Shown: positions 5,577-12,892 of the stretch, piece by piece
Layout of the letters: every line of letters starts with the position of its first letter
Position numbering within the stretch: position 1 is the first letter of the stretch
Assembly: GCA_014383605.1 (NCBI GenBank)
Contig: JACNHM010000243.1
Span: forward strand, 1-12,892
DNA from: Chloroflexota bacterium
GTDB taxonomy: Bacteria; Chloroflexota; Anaerolineae; UBA3071
DNA: 12,892 nucleotides
Reading direction: 5' to 3'
Notes under the pieces: model-generated
Seen by the model: the letters and a program-made list of their open reading frames with translations, nothing else
Databases searched by the model: none
What the model was told of the DNA's origin: nothing
Position numbers and translations under genes: made by a program

Positions 5577-7511
5577 TTAGCCTGACGCAGGTTCGGCGCC
5601 ATCACCCCGTCGCAGCACAGCCGCCACAGAGGGAAACTTGTCAATCTCGGTGTGCGGCAGGAAAAGGGCAGAAGTAAACTCCTCGTAGAAGGTGTTATCA
5701 GCCGAAAGCTCCAGGTAAGTCATGCGATCGGCCACTTCCGCCACGTTGCGGCGCATTTCCCGACTCAGCAAGGCCATGTACGCACCTCGCACCGACGTGT
5801 TGCCCAGGAACTGGAACTTCTCCCAGGGCACATCAGGCAGCAAGCCAATCTGAACAGCTTTCTCCACGTTGATGTACTGGCCGAAGGCACCACCGATGAG
5901 CACTTGCTCGGCGTCGCCCAACTCCAGCCCCACGCTGTGAGCCAGCACCGAGAAACCAGCGTAGATGGCCGCCTTGGCCCGTAGAAGGTTGTCAATGTCC
6001 ACTTTGGTGATGACAATGTCGCGGCCGTGCTCCGTCTCGCTGCCCCAGGCCACGACGTATTCGCCGCCGTGCCGGCCTTCCCGCACCCGTTTCGTGGGCA
6101 GGTGGAAGTTGGGATTGCCGCCTTTGTCCACCACACCCGTGATGAACATCTCCGCCAGCAGCGAGATAAGCCCCGACCCGCATATCCCTCGCGGGCGCTC
6201 GTTGCCAATGACACGATAGGTCGGCTCGTAGGTCTGTTCCGAGATCCAAACCTCCTCGATGGCGCCCTCGGTGGCTCGCATGCCGTAGGCCACTCCCGCG
6301 CCCTCGAAGGCCGGCCCGGCCGAGCAGGCACAGGAGATGAGCCAGTCGCAGTCACCCAAAACCATCTCGCCGTTGGTGCCGATATCCAGGAAGAGCGTGA
6401 GCGCCCTGGTATCGCAGACCCCCGTGCTGATCATGCCGGCGGTGATGTCGGCTCCCACGTAGCTGGCCACGCCGGGCAAACAATCCACCGTCGCCTGCGG
6501 GTTCACGGCCAGACCCAACTCTTCGGCTCGCACCGAGGGCCAGTGGTTGACGGCCGGAATGTATGGCGTCAGACGGATGGGCTCTGGCGGCACGGCCAGC
6601 AGCAAGTGCAGCATGGTCGTGTTGCCCGCCACGGTGACCTTGTGCACCTGCCGTGGGTCAACCTTGCCACGCCGGCAGGCTCGCGCCAGCACCGTGTTGA
6701 TCGTCTCTCGCACCAACCGCTGCATCTCCACCAGGCCCTGTCCCTTGCTGGCGTAGACGATGCGGGAGATGACGTCTTCGCCACGGCCGATCTGGGCGTT
6801 GTAGTCGGCGCCTCGCGCCACCGCCTCGCCGGTGAGCAGGTTCACCAGGTAGGCGGTCACCGTGGTGGTGCCGATGTCCACCGCCGCGCCCCAGGAGACA
6901 GCGGTTTGATCGCCTGGGAGCACGTCTATGAGCCGTGGCGGGCCTTGCGGCCGGTCCCAGGTGTCCAGTTCCACGACGGCCGTGACCTGCCATTCGGCCT
7001 GCCGCAAGGTGCGTCCCAGTTCTTGTAGTACGGGCAGATGTGCTGTGAGAGTCGAGAGACCATACCGCCGCCGCAGCTCGCGCTGCAGGCGGGCCCAGTC
7101 ATCAACCTGGTCGTCCAGACTGGGTGGTTCCAAGCAGACGAAGAAGCGCTGGATGGGCTGCTGCGTCTGAGGATCATAGGGGTACGGGAAGACGACGCGA
7201 ACAGCCTGTTTCTCCGTCGTCAGCCGCCGCTCGATGCGCTCCTGCGGCGGCACGGTGATCACCACATCCCCTTCGACAACCGTCTGACAGGCCAGAGCAA
7301 AGCCGGCGGCCACGTCTTCGGCCGAGAGGCGCAGCGTGGAGCGGCGGCGCACTTTGCCTTCTTCCACGATGACCGCGCACCGGCCACAGCGCCCTTGCCC
7401 GCCACAGGGGATGTTCAGTTCAATCCCCGCCTGACGAGCCGCTTCCTCGATCAGCGTGCCAGTGGGAACCTGTGCGTCAGTTCCCGCCGGCTCGAAGTGG
7501 ACTGTGTACAT
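5577..7511 (-). CDS. acsV: Reductive activator of CoFeSP (RACo), ferredoxin-ASKHA ATPase
   Basis: AcsV reduces the off-pathway Co(II) state of the corrinoid iron-sulfur protein to Co(I) in an ATP-dependent reaction. The 644 residues carry an N-terminal plant-type [2Fe-2S] ferredoxin domain with C36-x5-C42-x2-C45 and C75. A linker and middle region (about 90-200) follow, then a large ASKHA/DUF4445 ATPase domain: DIGTTTVTAYLVN at 212-224, VAGNTTMLHLLL at 294-305, FLDIGTNGEMVLG, SCACSAGPAFEGAGV and GGAFGQYINVEKA. Length and domain order match characterised RACo. ATG at 7511 has only a weak ribosome site, although the product starts correctly at the ferredoxin domain. It lies 57 bp downstream of acsC, its substrate's large subunit. 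Identification is firm; distinguishing it from methyltransferase activators (RamA/MtvA types) rests on the acsC/acsE context. Confidence 0.93.
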   Translation of the reverse strand: MYTVHFEPAGTDAQVPTGTLIEEAARQAGIELNIPCGGQGRCGRCAVIVEEGKVRRRSTLRLSAEDVAAGFALACQTVVEGDVVITVPPQERIERRLTTEKQAVRVVFPYPYDPQTQQPIQRFFVCLEPPSLDDQVDDWARLQRELRRRYGLSTLTAHLPVLQELGRTLRQAEWQVTAVVELDTWDRPQGPPRLIDVLPGDQTAVSWGAAVDIGTTTVTAYLVNLLTGEAVARGADYNAQIGRGEDVISRIVYASKGQGLVEMQRLVRETINTVLARACRRGKVDPRQVHKVTVAGNTTMLHLLLAVPPEPIRLTPYIPAVNHWPSVRAEELGLAVNPQATVDCLPGVASYVGADITAGMISTGVCDTRALTLFLDIGTNGEMVLGDCDWLISCACSAGPAFEGAGVAYGMRATEGAIEEVWISEQTYEPTYRVIGNERPRGICGSGLISLLAEMFITGVVDKGGNPNFHLPTKRVREGRHGGEYVVAWGSETEHGRDIVITKVDIDNLLRAKAAIYAGFSVLAHSVGLELGDAEQVLIGGAFGQYINVEKAVQIGLLPDVPWEKFQFLGNTSVRGAYMALLSREMRRNVAEVADRMTYLELSADNTFYEEFTSALFLPHTEIDKFPSVAAVLRRGDGAEPASG

Positions 7512-7568
7512 TGTACCACATCTTTGGAATTTGGAAAAATCCAGACTTACACTTCACACCGACCAAGC

Positions 7569-8945
7569 CTACTGCCACGCTTTGGCTTTGAGGTAGGCAG
7601 TTATGTCCACTGCCTCCCTCGGGCCAACCTTGATCTCCCAGCCAGGCAATTCTTCTTCCAACTCTCCCAGCAGTACGGCCACGTGGCCAGGGATGATGAC
7701 CTTGCGATGCTCCACCTTGTCGGCGACGCCCGTGGTCTTCACCGTCTTGGCGATCTTTTCGGCATCGAACTTGCCCGCCGCCCAGGCGGTGAGCACGCTC
7801 ATCCCCTCAGCATCGGCCACGAGCAGCCACCCCGGCAACCCGCTGCCGTCAATTTCATTGGCCACGGAGAAGTAGGTGATGGAGAAGTTGGTCGTCACCA
7901 TCACGGGGGAGTCCGCTTGCGGATCGTTGATCTCGTAGATGCCGGGCTGCACCTGGATCGGCTTCTGCGGATCGGTGTAGATGTTAGACCGCAGAACCAG
8001 TAACGGATACACCGTCGCCGGGCTGAAGCGATCCAGCACGATGAAGCCGCCGTATTTGGCGACGGCCTGCGCCGCGGTGATGGAAACCATGCCCTCGTCC
8101 TCGGCGCACTCGCTGGGGAAGCTGATGATGGGGAAGCCCAGCGGGCGGAAGGTCTTCTTGAGCGCCATGCGCCGGATCAGCGTGTTCACCATCAAGGACG
8201 AGCGAAGATCACGCACGCTGGGGTCGAGCACGATGTCTTGCACCCCCGCCCCTTTGATCTCCTCCGTCAGATCGGCCAGGACGCTCAGCGAGTCGGCGCG
8301 GATGGTCATCGGCGCGTGGTGCGCCTTGGCCAGGTCGGCGAAGGCCTGCCAGTTGTCGGGGGTAGCCCCGCAGAGCAGCGGCTTCGTTCCCTTGGCTGCC
8401 TCCAGCCCCTTGCTCATCACGGCGGGATCGTCGGCGATAAGAATGAGGGGAAGCTTTGCTGTCTCCAGTACCCCATTCACTGCTGCCGCAAACCTCTCCT
8501 CCGCTCCCCTGCTCCCTTGCCCCCCTGCTCCTGAGCCAGTAGCCTGCACAGCGAAGCCGTCAATGGTCAGCGCCATGCCCACGTAGTCAACAGAGTAAGC
8601 TGCCGCCGCCGCGGCCTTGGCCTTGATCTCATCCAGCGGCTCGTCGTCGTACAAGCGAATGAAGATGCCGCAGGGATTGTAGAAGGTCTTTTCGTGGCGG
8701 AACAGCACGATCTCGTTCCCCGATTTGACCTCGCGGCCATCGGCAGAGATGGTCACCAGCCGCACGGGCGGCGCTGCCGATTCGGCCAGCTTCGCCCGTG
8801 ACTCGTCAGACACATCGGGACACTTATCCAATTCGACCTGCTTGGCCGCCAGTTTCATGGCAAAGGCCAGGCAGGTAGGAAAGCCACACTCTTTGCAGTT
8901 GGTCTGAGGTAGCAATTTGTAGATTTGAATGCCGGAAAGAGCCAT
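7569..8945 (-). CDS. acsC: Corrinoid iron-sulfur protein large subunit (ACDS gamma)
   Basis: AcsC is the cobalamin-carrying large subunit of CoFeSP that accepts the methyl from AcsE and hands it to acetyl-CoA synthase. The 458 residues show the N-terminal [4Fe-4S] motif C17-x2-C20-x4-C25-x16-C42 (QTNCKECGFPTCLAFAMK). A TIM barrel runs through the centre (GMALTIDGFA, PLILIADDP, IVLDPSVRDL, GFPIISFPSE). The C-terminal corrinoid-binding domain is at about 345-458 (TTNFSITYFSVANEI, SGLPGWLLVAD, HRKVIIPGHVAVLLGELEEE). The start is the ATG at 8945 with AAGGAG 7 nt upstream; a farther ATG at 8963 would place that ribosome site inside the gene. Residues 139-150 (GAGGQGSRGAEE) are a low-complexity insertion encoded by 8-bp repeats. 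Its partner AcsD is not separate but fused to AcsB upstream. Confidence 0.96.
   Translation of the reverse strand: MALSGIQIYKLLPQTNCKECGFPTCLAFAMKLAAKQVELDKCPDVSDESRAKLAESAAPPVRLVTISADGREVKSGNEIVLFRHEKTFYNPCGIFIRLYDDEPLDEIKAKAAAAAAYSVDYVGMALTIDGFAVQATGSGAGGQGSRGAEERFAAAVNGVLETAKLPLILIADDPAVMSKGLEAAKGTKPLLCGATPDNWQAFADLAKAHHAPMTIRADSLSVLADLTEEIKGAGVQDIVLDPSVRDLRSSLMVNTLIRRMALKKTFRPLGFPIISFPSECAEDEGMVSITAAQAVAKYGGFIVLDRFSPATVYPLLVLRSNIYTDPQKPIQVQPGIYEINDPQADSPVMVTTNFSITYFSVANEIDGSGLPGWLLVADAEGMSVLTAWAAGKFDAEKIAKTVKTTGVADKVEHRKVIIPGHVAVLLGELEEELPGWEIKVGPREAVDITAYLKAKAWQ
8496..8531 (-). repeat. In-frame G-rich 8-bp repeat insertion inside acsC
   Basis: On the coding strand the segment reads as degenerate 8-bp units: GGAGCAGG, GGGGCAAG, GGAGCAGG, GGAGCGGA. 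It adds a Gly/Ser/Arg/Glu-rich loop to the protein without breaking the frame. The G-runs could also form a quadruplex in the mRNA. It resembles short repeats that usually lie between genes. Confidence 0.6.
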
Positions 8946-8981
8946 TCCTGTCTCCTTGAACAATACCAGATGTCAGGTAAG

Positions 8982-9029
8982 GCGTGAAACGTAAAACGTA
9001 ATTCACGTTTCACGTTTCACGTTTCACGC
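8982..9029 (-). repeat. Long hairpin of 7-bp TTTCACG repeats between acsB-acsD and acsC
   Basis: GCGTGAAACGTAAAACGT (8982-8999) and ACGTTTCACGTTTCACGC (9012-9029) are inverted copies matching at 17 of 18 positions, with a 12-nt loop. In the minus-strand transcript the single difference becomes a G-U pair, so the RNA stem is continuous over 18 bp. The right side shows three tandem 7-bp units. It starts 9 nt after the fusion stop and leaves the acsC ribosome site free. No U-tract follows, so an intercistronic stabilising or processing hairpin is more likely than a terminator. Confidence 0.75.
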
Positions 9030-9037
9030 TGTATCCT

Positions 9038-12000
9038 TCACGCCCTGCCCATCAACTCCCCAATCATGGCCTGAATGCGGCGGATCGACTCCGGATGGCG
9101 CAGCACGACTATGTCAGCAGCCGATTCGACCAGGGTAGCCGCCGTCAGCGTCTCCCAGTTGATGGCCCGTTCCTTCCAGTCGCCCCACGCTTCGGGCACG
9201 CCCTCGCCGACCTTGCTCTCCTTCTGTCGCCAGGCCTCGTAGCCCACGGTGACGATCATGGGTAACTGGGTCATGCTGTCGCCCTGCAGGGCCGCCAGCC
9301 GCAGCCGCTCCATGACCGAGTAGCCGTACTCCATGCCATAGCCCACCCCGGCGCAGGTCGGGTCCATCAGGATGCGCTCCGGCGACAAGCCCATGTCGCT
9401 GATGAGGATGTTGAGTTGCTTGGCCAGGTTAACGTCCATGGCTGTGCGGGCGATGACCAGGTGGCCGTGAGCCAGCGCGCCGGCGACGATGGTGCGATAG
9501 TTCTTCTCCTCGCAGACGCCCAGCGCCAGCCGCTCACCGGCCGCCTCTTCGGCCACGGCGACGAGCAGATCGTTGTCAGCGTCCACCTGGCCGGGCCCCA
9601 GCACGATCAGGGGCAGGCCGGTGGCCTGGAGCACCTTGCGCACCGCAGCGCGGGCCTTCTTCGGCGAGTTGGGCTCGCCATCGGCGTCGGTCAGGCTGAG
9701 CTGCAAGGCGACGATGTCGGCGCCGGCCTTCTCGGCAGCCTTGGCCCACTCGCCGGGATCGTTCATCGCCTCGCCCCAGGCCTCCATCAGCAAAAGCGAC
9801 CAGTCGTCAGGCTTGCGATCCTGGATCTCGATGGCGATCACCGGCTTGCGCGGGAACTCGCCTTCGAAACCGAGGAAGGGCATGGCCGTTTGGCCGCCAA
9901 CGGTGACCGTGCTGGTGCGCGTGCCGCCACCAGCGGCGGTGGCGCCCAGCGTGATCTCCCGTACCTTGCCCATCCACTTCTCTTTGAGGATCTCCAGGCT
10001 GGTCTCTTTGTCCTCGCTCCAGGGCGCTACGACCGGACGCTCTCGCTGCGGCGCGGCGGCGACCGGCGCCTCCTCCACCGCCGGCGCAACGGGCTCAACC
10101 GGTGCTGCGGCCGGAGGTGGCGTCACTGGCGGCGCGACGGGAGCCACGGGCGCAGCCGGTACAGCCACGCCCAACTCCTGCAGCGCAGCCGCCAGCGCCC
10201 GGCGGATGGAGTCCATGACGATGCCGGCGCTGATCTGGGCGATCTGCTGGACGTCTCCGCTCACCGGCACTGCGGGTGCGGCCGGGGCAGGCGCAGGCGG
10301 CGCGACCGGTTCCGGCTCAACCACCGCGGCCACCGGCTTGGCCTCCTCCATCTCCTCCAGCACCTCTTCCAGCATCTCTTCCACCAACGCTTCCGCCTTG
10401 ATTTCCTCGACCGGCTCAGGCTTCTTTTCCTTTGGCTCAGCCTTTGGCGCCGGCACAGCCGCGGGAACCGCCTCCACAGCACCGGAGGCCGCCTGCATCA
10501 CGCCCATCCCCAGCACCGGGTGGTCTTTCTCCTTCAGCCGGGCCACCAGCTCGTCCACCGAGGTCACGCTGCGCTCGTCGGCGATGCGATCAACGAGATC
10601 GGGGACGCCTTCGCGCTCGGCCACGGCGGCGAACTCGTTGACCATGCTCTGCTTGAGGAAGCTGGACATCCAGACCACCCGCTTGAAGCCGCCATCGGCG
10701 GAGAGGAACTTGGGGCTGGTCAGGTAGTACTTGCCCACGCCCATCACGCCGGGGGTCTGGAGACCGCCGCCGGCCATGCCGGCCAGGGTGGAGAAGGTCA
10801 TGCCCGCCGGGGTCATGCTCGGATCCTCGCGGCTGACGACCATCACGCCCTCTGCTTCGGGGATGTACATCACGATGCACTCGAAGCAGCCGCAAGCGGT
10901 CATGGGGTTCTCCATGATGGAGTACATGGCCACCTCTTGCACCGTGCCCTGCGAGTTCTTGACCGCGGTCTTGTTAATGCCAATCCAGTATCCCTTGACC
11001 GGGTCAATGAGATCCCCCTTGGGCACCGGCTGGTTGGGGCCGGTGGGGTTGATCTCTTTGGAGGCCTTGCAGTCCAGCCAGTTGTAGGCACCGCACAGGC
11101 CCAACCGTTCCGGGCTGATGATGCAGACGTGCGTGGGGGCAAAGGACTGGCACAGCGTGCAGTCGTAGAAAGTGTCTACTGCCTCGTCAGTCAGGTCAGC
11201 CAGACGCTGGTTGCGGTAGTCGTAGGCCTCGCGGGCCTCCTCCAGCCACCGGGCATGCAGCTCGGGGTCGGTCAGGATCTTCACCTGCACTTTGTCCACG
11301 ATGGCCCCGAAGTCGGCGTGCAAGCGGGCGTAGAGGATGTCGCCGAAATGACGCAGAGTAAAGCCCTTGTCCGCCGCGCCTTTGCTGACCCGTATCCAGG
11401 CAATGTCGCGCTGGCCGATGTGCTGGATGCCCGAGGCCCCGTTGATGAAATAGTGCACCTGCCGCTCCAGCACCGGCTCGAAGTCCTCCTGCATCTTGCG
11501 GCCAGCCACCTCAATCAGGATGCCCACGTCCATCGAGCCACCCTCCTCGACCTCATTGAAGTCGGGGCCGATGACCTCGATCTTGCCGTCTTCCACCTGG
11601 TCCATGGGCACCATGTGCAGAAACTCGAAGGCCCGGCTACTCTTGCCGCCGAATTCCACCCGCATGTCCGCCCGGCGAACCACCTCGCCCTCGAAGGCCG
11701 AGCCATAGGGCACCGGGATAGGCACTTCGGTGATCTTGATCTTGACGCCGCGCACCTCGATGGCCTTCTGCACCAGCTTGGCTGCCTTTTCGGTATCGGT
11801 CTCGGCGTCAATCTCGTTCCAGGGCATGGAGATGACGTGCTCGTAGCGGGTGACACCGGTGGGCAGGATCTGCGGAATCACGGTGTCGGCGATAGTGGGG
11901 AAGCCGTAAGAGATGGCCCCCGCCGCCGCCGCGTACTTCAGGTCGTCCACCTCGCCCAAAGCCAGGACGAAGGCGAAGACGCGGAACTTGTTGTAAAGCA

Positions 12001-12757
12001 GAATCTCCCGCCACTGCCCGGGCTTCAGGCCGCCGAAGGTCAGCCCCGAGCGGGTGGCGAAGCCCATGGGATAGATGGCCGAGATGGTATCCCTGCCAAA
12101 GGGCACGATGTAGGTATCGTACCCCATCTCCACGCCTTCCTCCTGCAACTGATCAATGACCGAGCGGCCATTGGTGTTGCCGCAGAGGAAGATGAGGATG
12201 TTGCGCTTCTGCAGCTCTCGCACGATGGCCACGGCCGCCTCGTTGGAGTGGGCCGCGCCGACGAGGGCGGCGAAGCCGGGCATGCGGCCATCCACCAACT
12301 GGATGCCCCAGGAGCGCAACTGGACGTCGTCAATGGGACCGTTGAGATGGCCGTCGCCGGCGAAGTCCGGGTATTGCGTGCTGCCCGTGAGCTCCAGCCC
12401 CGGATAGGGCTGCGGCTCCTCGCCGTAGACGAAGCGGATGCCCTCGATGATCTCGGCGGCCAGAAGGGTCGCCTGTCCGCTGTCCAGCGTCTCGCCGAGG
12501 TAGGGCACCCACAAGTGGTCGGCCGGCAGCGGGTGCAACAGTTTCTTGGCGTAGTCCAACACCGGCTCCAGATCGGCCAGGGTGGTCACCTCGTGCGCCA
12601 ACATGCCATAGGTCACCGGCAGATAGTAGGCGGTGTTGGGGAAAGCCACCGCGGTATCCGGCCCCTTCTCGGCCAGGGCTTTCTGAAGCAAGGCTTCCGC
12701 CTCGGCCACGAGTCCATTGGCCCCCCGAATGGCTCTTGTAGCTACGTATCGGCTCAT
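9038..12757 (-). CDS. acsB-acsD: Fused acetyl-CoA synthase and CoFeSP small subunit (AcsB-AcsD)
   Basis: One open frame of 1239 residues encodes two Wood-Ljungdahl proteins. Residues 1-756 are full bacterial-type acetyl-CoA synthase, including the N-terminal CODH-contact domain. The A-cluster ligands are complete: C533-x2-C536-x8-C545-x9-C555 for the [4Fe-4S] cubane, and C622-G-C624 for the distal nickel. The spacing is identical to Moorella ACS with an offset of 27. Residues about 757-925 are a linker: charged helix 782-806 (Glu-rich), Pro/Ala stretches, a separate helical island at about 834-863 (VQQIAQISAGIVMDSIRRAL), more Pro/Ala/Val. Residues about 928-1239 are the AcsD TIM barrel: GATAAGGGTRTSTVTVGG at 938-955, FEGEFPRKPVIAIEIQD, DPTCAGVGYGMEYGYSVMER at 1132-1151, VGYEAWR. 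The ATG start has AAGGAG 12 nt upstream. I know of no characterised AcsB-AcsD fusion. The CODH subunit is not in the window and may lie further upstream. Confidence 0.95.
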   Translation of the reverse strand: MSRYVATRAIRGANGLVAEAEALLQKALAEKGPDTAVAFPNTAYYLPVTYGMLAHEVTTLADLEPVLDYAKKLLHPLPADHLWVPYLGETLDSGQATLLAAEIIEGIRFVYGEEPQPYPGLELTGSTQYPDFAGDGHLNGPIDDVQLRSWGIQLVDGRMPGFAALVGAAHSNEAAVAIVRELQKRNILIFLCGNTNGRSVIDQLQEEGVEMGYDTYIVPFGRDTISAIYPMGFATRSGLTFGGLKPGQWREILLYNKFRVFAFVLALGEVDDLKYAAAAGAISYGFPTIADTVIPQILPTGVTRYEHVISMPWNEIDAETDTEKAAKLVQKAIEVRGVKIKITEVPIPVPYGSAFEGEVVRRADMRVEFGGKSSRAFEFLHMVPMDQVEDGKIEVIGPDFNEVEEGGSMDVGILIEVAGRKMQEDFEPVLERQVHYFINGASGIQHIGQRDIAWIRVSKGAADKGFTLRHFGDILYARLHADFGAIVDKVQVKILTDPELHARWLEEAREAYDYRNQRLADLTDEAVDTFYDCTLCQSFAPTHVCIISPERLGLCGAYNWLDCKASKEINPTGPNQPVPKGDLIDPVKGYWIGINKTAVKNSQGTVQEVAMYSIMENPMTACGCFECIVMYIPEAEGVMVVSREDPSMTPAGMTFSTLAGMAGGGLQTPGVMGVGKYYLTSPKFLSADGGFKRVVWMSSFLKQSMVNEFAAVAEREGVPDLVDRIADERSVTSVDELVARLKEKDHPVLGMGVMQAASGAVEAVPAAVPAPKAEPKEKKPEPVEEIKAEALVEEMLEEVLEEMEEAKPVAAVVEPEPVAPPAPAPAAPAVPVSGDVQQIAQISAGIVMDSIRRALAAALQELGVAVPAAPVAPVAPPVTPPPAAAPVEPVAPAVEEAPVAAAPQRERPVVAPWSEDKETSLEILKEKWMGKVREITLGATAAGGGTRTSTVTVGGQTAMPFLGFEGEFPRKPVIAIEIQDRKPDDWSLLLMEAWGEAMNDPGEWAKAAEKAGADIVALQLSLTDADGEPNSPKKARAAVRKVLQATGLPLIVLGPGQVDADNDLLVAVAEEAAGERLALGVCEEKNYRTIVAGALAHGHLVIARTAMDVNLAKQLNILISDMGLSPERILMDPTCAGVGYGMEYGYSVMERLRLAALQGDSMTQLPMIVTVGYEAWRQKESKVGEGVPEAWGDWKERAINWETLTAATLVESAADIVVLRHPESIRRIQAMIGELMGRA

Positions 12758-12783
12758 AGTTTAGTTCGTCTCCTTCGCATGAT

Positions 12784-12892
12784 AGGTTGGTAGATCGTAC
12801 ATTGGTAAACTGGTGTATTACTACAGTCAGCCTCGGTTACCAATGTACCAATGTACCAATGTACCAATGTACCAATGTACCAATGTACCAAT
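12784..12892. repeat. 8-bp TACCAATG tandem array with an inverted left arm
   Basis: Six perfect TACCAATG copies and a 7-nt partial run from 12838 to the window end, probably continuing beyond it. The left part (12784-12816) has the complementary orientation (ggttggtagat, tacattggtaa). TACATTGGTAA (12798-12808) and TTACCAATGTA (12837-12847) are perfect 11-bp inverted copies. The array lies just upstream of the ribosome site of the acsB-acsD gene. No promoter is convincing in it. Confidence 0.9.

Noticed and set aside
9983..10495. Frameshift or assembly join explaining the AcsB-AcsD fusion
   Set aside because: The linker reads continuously with sensible Pro/Ala/Glu composition and helical islands, and both domains keep complete ends. 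A sequencing error would more likely leave a truncated domain. It cannot be excluded fully without reads.
9416..12793. 1125-codon open frame on the plus strand opposite acsB-acsD
   Set aside because: It is the antisense shadow of a GC-rich gene. Its His/Gly/Arg-rich translation matches no fold, while the minus frame has complete AcsB and AcsD motifs.
12784..12892. TACCAATG array as a CRISPR
   Set aside because: Units are 8 bp with no spacers, so this is a simple tandem repeat.

Overview
This window carries the carbonyl-branch core of the Wood-Ljungdahl (reductive acetyl-CoA) pathway. All ten supported genes lie on the minus strand, so transcription runs from high to low coordinates. The likely source is a strictly anaerobic, GC-rich bacterium. 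The acetyl-CoA synthase is the long bacterial type with the N-terminal CODH-contact domain, which archaeal CdhC lacks. The short 7-8 bp periodic intergenic repeats resemble those I associate with Chloroflexota (Anaerolineae-like) genomes. That taxonomic guess is an inference, not a demonstration.

Layout in transcription order: (1) an 8-bp tandem repeat array at the right edge (12784-12892). (2) A 1239-residue acsB-acsD gene fusion: acetyl-CoA synthase joined by a ~170-residue Pro/Ala/Glu linker to the small subunit of the corrinoid iron-sulfur protein (CoFeSP). (3) An 18-bp intercistronic hairpin built of 7-bp repeats. (4) acsC, the CoFeSP large subunit, containing a short in-frame repeat insertion. 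(5) acsV, the reductive activator of CoFeSP. (6) A lipoprotein of unknown function with an internal duplication. (7) A spacer with three inverted repeats. (8) A two-helix membrane protein with a C-terminal helix-hairpin-helix domain. (9) A likely internal promoter, then a 53-residue membrane protein whose stop overlaps the next start. (10) A CooC/AcsF-type nickel-insertion ATPase. (11) An 8-bp repeat array. (12) acsE, the methyltetrahydrofolate methyltransferase. (13) An inverted 8-bp repeat array. (14) A 94-residue unknown protein. (15) folD.

How the recognised genes work together: FolD makes methenyl/formyl-THF interconversions on the methyl branch. AcsE moves the methyl group from methyl-THF to cob(I)amide on CoFeSP (AcsC plus the AcsD domain). 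AcsV re-reduces inactive Co(II) CoFeSP at the expense of ATP. The AcsB domain joins methyl, CO and CoA at its Ni-Ni-[4Fe-4S] A-cluster. The CooC/AcsF ATPase supplies nickel. The CODH catalytic subunit (acsA/cooS), formyl-THF synthetase and methylene-THF reductase are not in the window.

The most unusual item is the AcsB-AcsD fusion, which would tether the methyl donor to the synthase. Next come four unrecognised proteins embedded in the cluster (lipoprotein, HhH membrane protein, 53-aa membrane protein, 94-aa protein) and a set of 7-8 bp periodic repeats occupying several gene junctions.
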